DNA of 64,000 bases from Lactobacillus acidophilus (GTDB lineage Bacteria > Bacillota > Bacilli > Lactobacillales > Lactobacillaceae). Both the position numbers and the translations under genes were made by a program. The notes below the pieces were generated by a model that was given only the letters and a program-made list of their open reading frames with translations, searched no databases and was not told the DNA's origin. The stretch is from positions 744,001 to 808,000 of the forward strand of contig NZ_CP139575.1 of the NCBI RefSeq assembly GCF_034298135.1, in the 5' to 3' direction. Shown here in pieces: positions 54,694 to 63,500 of the stretch. The number at the start of each line of letters is the position of its first letter. Within the stretch, counting starts at the first letter, position 1.

Positions 54694-54805
54694 GTGTATA
54701 GCTCCTAACTTGTTTCAATTTACAGTTATTATCTTAGTCTGAAAATTAGTAGTTGAAAATTCAAACTATTGCATGGTAGTATACGCTTAGCGTAAGGTGA
54801 TGAAA

Positions 54806-55672
54806 ATGATTGATAACTATTTATTAGAAGAGCTGGTTGCTTTTGCAAAATACAATACACTGGCTCAAACTGCAGAACATTTAAATGTGTCGCAACCAGC
54901 GATTACACGTGGGACAAAGAAGATCGAAGAAGAACTCGGATTAAAGCTCTTTGAACGTACACCAAATAAGATTAGTTTGAATGAGACTGGAAAATTTGCA
55001 GCAAAAAAGGCAGCTGAAGTTTTAGCAATGAACAATAACTTTGTTAGTGAAGTACAATCTTTTGATCAAAGTCAAAAGCAAATTACGATTGCTTCAACTG
55101 CACCAGGACCATTAATCGTATTGAATCAATTGGATAATTCAAACTTAGCAATCCAAGACGAGCTATTACCATCCGACAAGTTGAAACAAACTCTAATTAA
55201 TGAGCAATATACCATTGTCTTTACTAATAGTTCTATCAAAAACGACAAAATTGATAGCGCATATCTCGGAGTTGAGCATTTAATTGCCAATTTAAATGAG
55301 TTTACTCCCCTAGCAAGTCAGACAAGCGTTTCTTTTAGTGATTTACATGGAATGAGTTTTATTGTTTTGCAGGATATTGGTATTTGGCGTGAACTTATCC
55401 AGCAAAAGATTCCTGATGCTAAGTTTTTATATCAAAGTAAACGTAGCGATTTTGATGAAATAAAGAATTACTCTATTTTTCCATATTTCACTACCAATCT
55501 CTCAGTTTTCGATCCTAGATGGGAAGAGAAAGATCAAGTTGATCGAATCCCTGTCCCAATTTCTGATAAAGATGCATCCATGTCTTTTTATGCAAATTAT
55601 TTATCAAAAAATAAAGAGCGCGTAATGCCATTAATTCAAGACATTAAGGATGTTTGGGCAAAAACAGATTGA
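54806..55672 (+). CDS. LysR-family regulator
   Basis: A 288-residue regulator with wHTH LAQTAEHLNVSQPAITRG and an effector domain. The ATG at 54806 is chosen because AAGG lies 8 bases upstream; the GTG at 54797 and ATG at 54800 are too close. Divergent from the AKR pair. The intergenic is about 113 bases and includes the two promoters. Confidence 0.85.
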   Translation: MIDNYLLEELVAFAKYNTLAQTAEHLNVSQPAITRGTKKIEEELGLKLFERTPNKISLNETGKFAAKKAAEVLAMNNNFVSEVQSFDQSQKQITIASTAPGPLIVLNQLDNSNLAIQDELLPSDKLKQTLINEQYTIVFTNSSIKNDKIDSAYLGVEHLIANLNEFTPLASQTSVSFSDLHGMSFIVLQDIGIWRELIQQKIPDAKFLYQSKRSDFDEIKNYSIFPYFTTNLSVFDPRWEEKDQVDRIPVPISDKDASMSFYANYLSKNKERVMPLIQDIKDVWAKTD

Positions 55673-55680
55673 TGGTAAAT

Positions 55681-55715
55681 AAAAATGCATCTCTAAATTT
55701 GGGGATGCATTTTTA
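55681..55715. terminator. Bidirectional terminator
   Basis: AAAAATGCATC and GATGCATTTTT arms between the converging LysR and NAD-binding genes. Confidence 0.85.
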
Positions 55716-55730
55716 TTTACATTGCTTATT

Positions 55731-56369
55731 CTACTTAACACTATCTAAAGCTTCATCGATTGGTGTATTACCAGTTTTCATCATAATGACTTTGCCAATA
55801 GTATTATCATGTTTAAGGATCTCAGCCAAAGTCTTTGCTACATCAGGAATTGGATTTGTAGTTGCTTTAGTAACATTTAAACTAATTTTGCCCGTACCCT
55901 CTTCTTCTGTTAAGCCAGTTGGTTGCAAAATAGTATATTTAAGTCCACTTTGATTTATAAGATAATTATCTGCAAAGTACTTAGCAACATTATAGTCCAT
56001 AATTTGGTTCAACCCGTCAATGTGCCACATCTCTGGTTCTAATGAAAAGATAGAACTGAGCATGATATATCTTTCAATACCAAGTTTCTTTGCTGCTTGC
56101 ATAGTCTTTACAGCACCAAATGCATCTGTTTGAAGCAGATCCTTACCACGTGAACCAGCTGTAAAGTAAACGACATCGCTGCCTTTAATTAATTTAGCTA
56201 AGTCATCAACGCTAGCATGAAGATCCATATGAACTGCTTTTACATTATCTAACTTAATAACATGATCTTCATGACGTGCACCTGCTATAACCGTATGACC
56301 ATCTGCAACTAAGTCCTTAATCAATTCAGTTGCGACACGACCAGAACCACCTGCTACAAAAATTTGCAT
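55731..56369 (-). CDS. NAD(P)-binding NmrA-like reductase
   Basis: A 212-residue atypical SDR. GGSGRVATELIKDLV is the dinucleotide loop; YFTAGSRGKDLLQTD, MLSSIFSLEPEMW and KYTILQPTGLTEEEGTG follow, as in YtfG/NmrA-like proteins. AGGAGG precedes the ATG. The gene is alone, converging with the LysR gene. Substrate unknown. Confidence 0.82.
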   Translation of the reverse strand: MQIFVAGGSGRVATELIKDLVADGHTVIAGARHEDHVIKLDNVKAVHMDLHASVDDLAKLIKGSDVVYFTAGSRGKDLLQTDAFGAVKTMQAAKKLGIERYIMLSSIFSLEPEMWHIDGLNQIMDYNVAKYFADNYLINQSGLKYTILQPTGLTEEEGTGKISLNVTKATTNPIPDVAKTLAEILKHDNTIGKVIMMKTGNTPIDEALDSVK

Positions 56370-56454
56370 GATTATCTCCTCCTTGAATTAATAAATGATT
56401 TTTTAATTAAGTTAAATACATTTTAACTTACTTTTTATAAGTGCTCAAGAAAAT

Positions 56455-57318
56455 CTAAAAAATATTAGTATTATTCATTAAATCTAACATTTCTTTAGCA
56501 CTCCAAGGCAAATACTCAGCTAAGGTTAGACCAACAAGATTATATTCTTGGCTGAAGTTACTAATAAATTGCCAGATGCTCTTTCTACTCATTTTACCTA
56601 CTGCTGCATTGTCAGGTATTTCTCCTAGATCAGGATTGTTAAAATATGTGGCATAGAAATTCTTTGAATCAGAGTTCATTACATCCACATCTAAGTGAAT
56701 ATAAATATGTTCAAAATTATTTTCTTTGATCCAATCTATTACTCTTTCAGAATCTATTTGATTTTCATCTTGAACCTTATATTTGATACCTGCTTGTTCA
56801 ATTAATTTCTTTTCATTGTTAGTCGGCTCTTGTAAACCAGCGTAGAAAATTTGATTAGATTTTAACGGATTATCTACCTCTTTTTGAATAGCTGGATCAC
56901 CACGATGTAATAGATTTCCCACTACCATAGCGTGTTCATTATAAAAAACTTCCGGATTAGAAATATCAGGATGTGCATCAATCCAGATAACACCTAATTT
57001 TTCTCCATAGATTCCGTTAAGATAGTCAATTGGTTGCTGCGATACTAAACAATTACCACCGAAGGTAATAATTTTATTTGGTTGTTCGGTAATGATGACT
57101 TTTTTAGTATTTCTAATATTTTTTAATACAGCTGATTGAGCTGTTACGTTATTTTCTTTCTCTAACGTTTGGTTACTATCAGCAGTTTTTACCGTAATTG
57201 TCTTTTGTTCTTTATTCTCCGGTGCTATTGCTTTTAAAACTTTTGCTCCTAATTTATAGACGGGATTATCACCTGCTTGCCAATCTGGAACAACTAATCG
57301 AATTGTTTTTTCTATCAT
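56455..57318 (-). CDS. Ureohydrolase (arginase/agmatinase) family protein
   Basis: A 287-residue protein of the arginase fold from the ATG at 57318, with GGAG 8 bases upstream; a longer GTG start at 57327 overlaps that site. Metal motifs: WIDAHPDISN (DAHPD) and IHLDVDVMNSD are complete, but the first motif reads GGNCLVSQQP where classic members have GGDHS, so one Mn ligand is replaced by Cys; the end AEYLPWSAKEM is normal. Probably a divergent subfamily with a different substrate. Controlled by a MerR-type promoter. Confidence 0.8.
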   Translation of the reverse strand: MIEKTIRLVVPDWQAGDNPVYKLGAKVLKAIAPENKEQKTITVKTADSNQTLEKENNVTAQSAVLKNIRNTKKVIITEQPNKIITFGGNCLVSQQPIDYLNGIYGEKLGVIWIDAHPDISNPEVFYNEHAMVVGNLLHRGDPAIQKEVDNPLKSNQIFYAGLQEPTNNEKKLIEQAGIKYKVQDENQIDSERVIDWIKENNFEHIYIHLDVDVMNSDSKNFYATYFNNPDLGEIPDNAAVGKMSRKSIWQFISNFSQEYNLVGLTLAEYLPWSAKEMLDLMNNTNIF

Positions 57319-57339
57319 AATATTCACTCCTTTGAATTT

Positions 57340-57370
57340 ATGATAAAGTCTATAGTAACTATAGAGCCAA
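57340..57370 (-). promoter_or_regulatory. MerR-type promoter with 19-bp spacer and operator
   Basis: On the minus strand, -35 TTGGCT (57365-57370) and -10 TATCAT (57340-57345) are separated by 19 bases, the long spacer of MerR-activated promoters. Between them lies the dyad CTATAG-TAA-CTATAG (57350-57364). It drives the ureohydrolase gene, and overlaps the start region of the divergent truncated merR gene. Confidence 0.8.
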
Positions 57371-57379
57371 GGAGTAAAT

Positions 57380-57571
57380 ATGTTTTCTATTGGTAAGATG
57401 GCAGAATATTGTCACACAAGTATTCAAACTTTACGTTATTATGCAGATATTGGTTTATTAAAGCCTAGCTATCAGGACCCACAATCCAAGTATCGATATT
57501 ATAAATTAGATCAGATTTTTCAATTTACAATTATCAAGTATTTGCAAAGTACTAATCTTTCACTGCAGTAA
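57380..57571 (+). pseudogene. Truncated MerR-family regulator
   Basis: Only the N-terminal DNA-binding part remains: MFSIGKMAEYCHTSIQTLRY, then ADIGLLKPSYQDPQS and ending IIKYLQSTNLSLQ. Family members are about 120-270 residues with a C-terminal effector domain. The coding sequence stops at a junction where it runs head-on into the 3' end of the adhesin gene (57552). The helix-turn-helix is normal, and the operator beside it is intact. Confidence 0.85.
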
Positions 57572-60500
57572 AGTGAACACTTTGTTCTACAGGACTTGAA
57601 ACTTCCTTACCATTGCTATCTACGAAAGTAATGGTACGAGTTACAGTCTTATCAATACTGTTTTCACCTGTGCCATCTGGCCACTTAGGTCCATCTGGAT
57701 CATTAGGATTGATTGGTTCACCTGGCTTACCTGGATTGGTTGGTGTTACTGGAACAGTGCCGTGTTTGAATACTACTGTATAAGTTTGAGTAGTATTGTC
57801 GTCATTGTCGTACGTAGCATCCTTAGGGAAACCATCGTTTACTAATACATATCCCTTGTTAATAAGATCTTCGATAGTTGAACTGGTTGAGTAGTCAATC
57901 TTTTTGCCGGCCTTACCTGTTAGGTCACCTGAACTAGTGATTAACTTATTATCTTCATCAGCATCAACGTAGTTTACTACAGCCTTTTGATCCTTAGCTG
58001 GAACTACTGGGTTATATGGAACCGGTGTATCCTTACCTGGATCGGTTGGTGTTACTGTTGGGGTCGATGGAGTGTAACCTGGAATAGTCGGTACTGGTTC
58101 ATCTGGTGTTACCTTAGTTGGATCAGTTGGATCAGTTGGATATTGTGGTGTTGGTACATTTGGAATTGGGTTACCATTTGGATCTACTGGAATAATCTTT
58201 CCGTTTGGTGTGTAGTTTACAGTTACAGTCTTATTCAAGTCATCTGGAGTAATTGTGGTACCACCTGCAGTACGCTTGTCTGCATGGTAACCATCAATTA
58301 CTGGAGTATCAACATTACCAAATGTATGACTAGTTACATTCCAAGCACCATCAGTAATTACCTTGCCAGTTACGTTATCCACTACCATTGTCTTAGTGAA
58401 AGTGAACTCTTGTTTGTTGTCTTCAGGAGTCTTGTCACCTGCGCCAGTGTAGTGAATAGTTTGTGTACCAGTCTTAGATAAATTGTTTTCACCACTATTG
58501 TCTGGCCACTTAGGTCCATCTGGATCGTTAGGATTAATTGGTTCACCCGGCTTACCTGGCTTATCTGGAGTAATAGTAGTTGTACCATGCTTCAAGACAA
58601 CGGTGTAAATCTGAGTAGTGTTGTCATCACTGTCATATTTTGCACCTGCTGGGAAGCCATCATTTACCAATACATATCCCTTGTTTTCAAGATCTTTAAT
58701 TGTATCGGCAGTACTATAGTTAATAGTTTCGCCAGCCTTGCCTGTTAAGTCACCTGAACTAGTGATTAACTTATTATCTTCATCAGCATCAACGTAGTTT
58801 ACTACAGCTGCCTGATCCTTAGCTGGAACTACTGGGTTGTATGGAACCGGTGTATCCTTACCTGGATCGGTTGGAGTTACTGTTGGAACACTTGGAGTCA
58901 AACCAGGGATATTTGGTACCGGTTCATCTGGTGTTACCTTAGTCGGATCAGTTGGATCGGTTGGATACTGTGGTGTTGGTACATTTGGAATTGGGTTACC
59001 ATTTGGATCTACTGGAATAATCTTACCGTTTGGTGTGTAAGTTACAGTTACTTCCTTGTTCAAATCATCTGGAGTAATTGTGGTACCACCTGCAGTACGC
59101 TTGTCTGCATGGTAGCCATCAATTACTGGAGTATCTACATTGCCAAATGTATGACTATCTACATTCCAACCAGTTTGACTAATGATTTCACCGGTTACTT
59201 TATCAACTACTGCACTCTTAGTAAAATCAAAGCTTTGTACATTGTCATCCTTAGCCTTGCTTCCATCTGAGTATACGTAGTGAATTGTTTGTGTACCTGA
59301 TTTCTTCAAACTATCTTCACTAGTACCATCTGGCCACTTAGGTCCATCTGGATCATTAGGGTTAATTGGTTCACCTGGCTTACCTGGATCAGTTGGCGTT
59401 ACTGGAACAGTACCATGAACAAAGTCAATATAGAAGGTCTGTGTCTTATTGTCATCATTATCAAACACAGCACCTGCTGGGAAGCCATTGTTCTTAAGCA
59501 CATAACCCTTATTAATCAAGTTATCGATTTCAGATTGTGCATTGTAATCGATCTCGGAACCAGCTTTACCAGTAAGATCACCTGAAGTTGCAAGTTGAGT
59601 TACCTTGTTTGGATCATTTACATCACGGTAAATTACTTGAGCAACTTGATCCTTAGCTGGTGCTACTGGAGTATACGGAACTGGAGTATCTTTACCTGGA
59701 TCAGTCGGTGTCACTGTTGGAACACTTGGAGTCATACCAGGAATATTTGGCACTGGCTCATCCGGTGTTACCTTAGCTGGATTATTTGGATCGGTTGGAT
59801 ATTGTGGCTGTGGTACATTTGGAATTGGGTGGCCATTTGGATCTACTGGAATAATCTTACCGTTCTTAGCATAACGCACAGTCACTATGTAACTATTATC
59901 ATCATGAGTAAGAGTTACATCCTTTACATTATTACCATCTTGATCACGATCAACACTTACCAAGTGATATCCAGAAACAACTGGAGATTTAACTGCTGAG
60001 ACAGTTTGATCAACACTCCAAGTTAATGGAGTTGTCCATTCACCTGTTACCTTGTCAAGAACACCACTTGCAGTAAAGTTGACTGGTTGCTCAACAGAAT
60101 CACTAACTTTATTACCATCTTCGTCTAAGTATTGAATAGTTCTAGTAACTGTCTTAGTTACTTCATTAGAACCCGTTGGGTACTTAGGACCATCTGGATC
60201 ATTAGGATTGATTGGTTCGCCCGGCTTACCTGGGTTAGTTGGATTTACTGGTTGAGTACCATGACGTAATACCACTGTATAAGTTTGAGTAGTATTGTCG
60301 TCATTGTCGTATGTAGCATCCTTAGGGAAGCCATCGTTTACCAATACATATCCTTTGTTAGTGAGGTCTTCAATAGTTGAATTAGTTGAGTAGTCAATCT
60401 TTGTACCAGCCTTACCTGTTAGGTCACCTGAACTAGTGATTAACTTATTATCTTCATCAGCGTCAACGTAGTTTACTACAGCCTTTTGATCCTTAGCTGG

Positions 60501-63500
60501 CGTTTCAGGAGTGTATGGAACTGGGGTATCCTTACCAGGATCTATTGGTGTTACTGTTGGAACACTTGGAGTGTAACCTGGAACATTTGGTACTGGTTCG
60601 TTTGGAGTTACTTTAGATGGATCCGTTGGATCTGTTGGATATTGTGGTGTTGGTGCATCTGGAATTGGGTTCCCTGATGGATCAACTGGGATGATCTTAC
60701 CATTAGGAGCATAAGTTACAGTTACGGTAATATCTCCACTATCTTTAGTCAGACCAGTAATTGTGGCAACATCGTTGCCATCTTGATGATCAGAAATACT
60801 GATTAAATGGTAATTTTGTTCTACTGGAGAAACAACCTTATCAAATGAGGTCTTATCGCTAGTCCACGTGATTTGTGGAGTTGCAGTATTATTCTCATCG
60901 ATTACCCACTGACCATTTTGTTGAGTAGCGTTAACCAATTGACCAGTAACTTTATCTACATAAGCAGTTCCAGTGAAGGTAACAGTTTGCTTAGCATTTG
61001 CAGGAACAGTAGCAGTAAAGGTTGAACCATCGCTATTTACGTAGTTAACAGTTAAGTTAACCTTTTTAGTTAATTGATCAGGTTGTGCTTCTGCTGGAGT
61101 ATTCTTTGGTACATCTGGAGTTGGTGTATCTGGAGTTACTGGTTGCACACCATGCTTCATATGTACAGTTACTACTACGTTTTGATTTCCTTCAATTGTT
61201 GAAGGTATAGTACCATCTGTTGATACATATACATATCCTTGATTTTCAAGATTGGTGATAGTAGTTGTAGTTGTGTAGTCCACTTTAGTACCAGCGTCTA
61301 CTGAACCAGTATTGTATTCAGTATTTGGAATCTCAGTGTTAGTAGTATCATCGTGGTAAACAACTTTTACTGAACCTTTTTCAACTGCTTTTTTGTAGAC
61401 AACAACAGTAACATAATTATCAGGTATGCCAGTAATACCGTCATTCTTATAGCTATCTGTCAATTCACCATTTTGAACTATATCTTCGGATGGATTTACT
61501 GCAAATTTAGCAGTTACAGAAGAGGCGTCTTCTCCAACCTTTAAACCTTGAACATTAGTTGATTGAATAGTAGCAGTATAGCCATCCAGTTTAGGTGATT
61601 CTACGGTAGCATATGGATCTGTCACTGTCTGACCGCTACCGTTAGTAAATTTCCATCCTGAATCTTGAGCAACTGATTGGCTATTCTTTATATACTCTAA
61701 TGTTTCATCAGCTGTATGGTTCAATGCATAATCTTGAATTTTCTTAATTTGGTCTTGTGTAATATCAAGGATAATATTACGCTTCAAATTTAAGGATGAG
61801 GTATTTTCTGGGAAAATTTCATTCCCTTGTTCATCAACATACTTAATAGTATTTGTATGATTACCAGTTATTTCCAACGGTGTTCTATGAGGAATCCAAA
61901 TTTGTTGGCTCGCACGCTGAGTAGAAATACCATAATATGGTGCATCTTTACCTGTTAATGGAGAACCATTATAGTTATGAACTTGGTTAGCTCTAATACC
62001 ACCAGTTAAGCCATTACCCGTAATTGATACATCTGGGTTTGCCTGATTATTCCAAATATCCTTAGTCTGGAATCCATTCATTGGAATATTTACATCATTT
62101 ACATTAAGCCAAATTTGCTTTGAACCATCTGACTTAATACGTTGGTAAACAACAAACCCTGAACTATTAGGATTTGATGGATCATAGTCGCCACCACTAA
62201 CACTAAATACTCCTTTGTTACCAGACATATAAATCAAATTGGAAGTATATTCTGCTGAAGTGGTGTTAATCATGTCACCACCGGTTGGCATCCAACCAGT
62301 AGTTGCTCCGCCTTTAGAATAACGTTGCAAGTTAAGCATCAATGGATCTTGGATATCAATGCGTGAATTAGATCCACCTAATGGGAAGGAAATTAATTCA
62401 GCATAGAAGTTGGTATTATCATCACGAATATCGACAATCGCACCTTTCTTTGAAGTAAAGGCAGCAGTAGTATTCGCATTTTGTGAATCAAGTGAAACAA
62501 CATCGTCCCATGGGTTATCGCCACGACCTTCAAGAATTACACGGAATGTAGCGTACTCATCAACAGTAATATTACCGCCTTCGTTAACACCAATGTAGTT
62601 GTAACCATCATAACTACCTGACGTTCCAGTCTTACCGACAGAATGGAAATATGTAGTAGAGTGCTTAGAAATTTCGATATTTGAGTTAGCAGCTAAATCT
62701 AAGGCAACCCCACGACCCTTATTTTCAAAATGAACATTTGAATTTTCACCAGAAATAAAGTTGGCGTTATTACCTAAGATAATACCGTCACGACCAGTGA
62801 AATTAAATGTCGATGAATCACCTAGTTGAGCTAATGTTGGTCCATCATTTCTTGAACGTGCACCATATCCACCAAATCGATCTGAATCAGTACCAGTTGG
62901 TCGAGTAGCGCCAATAGCAATAGCTTGTCCTAAACCAGTATTAAAGTTGACGTTTGACTTGTAACCACTAATAAAGTTACCGCCATTTTTTGCAAATACA
63001 CCGGCTACATGGTAACGAGTAGCAGTAGTTGAAGCGTTAGTTAAATTAACATTTAAGGTAGCGTTATCGCCAACACGAACTGTCCCACCGTCAGTTAAAT
63101 TAATACCATCATTAATTTCAGAACTATTAATAGTTAATGATGCACCGTTTTCAATATTTACACTATTACCAGCAATGTTAGAATTCTTAAAGTTATTTCT
63201 ATTACCAGTATAATTTTGAGCTTTAAATTGATCCTGTGTTGGAACAGATGAGTTAACACTATTTACATTTGAAGTAACAGTACCCTTAATATTTACAGTA
63301 CCATTACCAAGGATTGAACCATTAACAGTAATGTCATCAAGAGTTAATTGACCATTATTATTAATCTTGTTTTGACCAAGACTTAATGTAGCATTATTGT
63401 CAGCACCCTTAATAGTAAATGTACGATTAATGTTTAAATCGCCATATGCAGTAATGTTACCACTGATATTTACACCACTGACACTGTAATCATTAACAGC

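Noticed and set aside
57987..58481. Long plus-strand ORF (about 164 codons, Trp/Cys-rich) opposite the adhesin
   Set aside because: It is antisense to the proline/threonine-rich repeat region. Its odd Trp/Cys composition is what the reverse complement of such repeats gives. Similar ORFs recur in the other repeat units, with no ribosome site.
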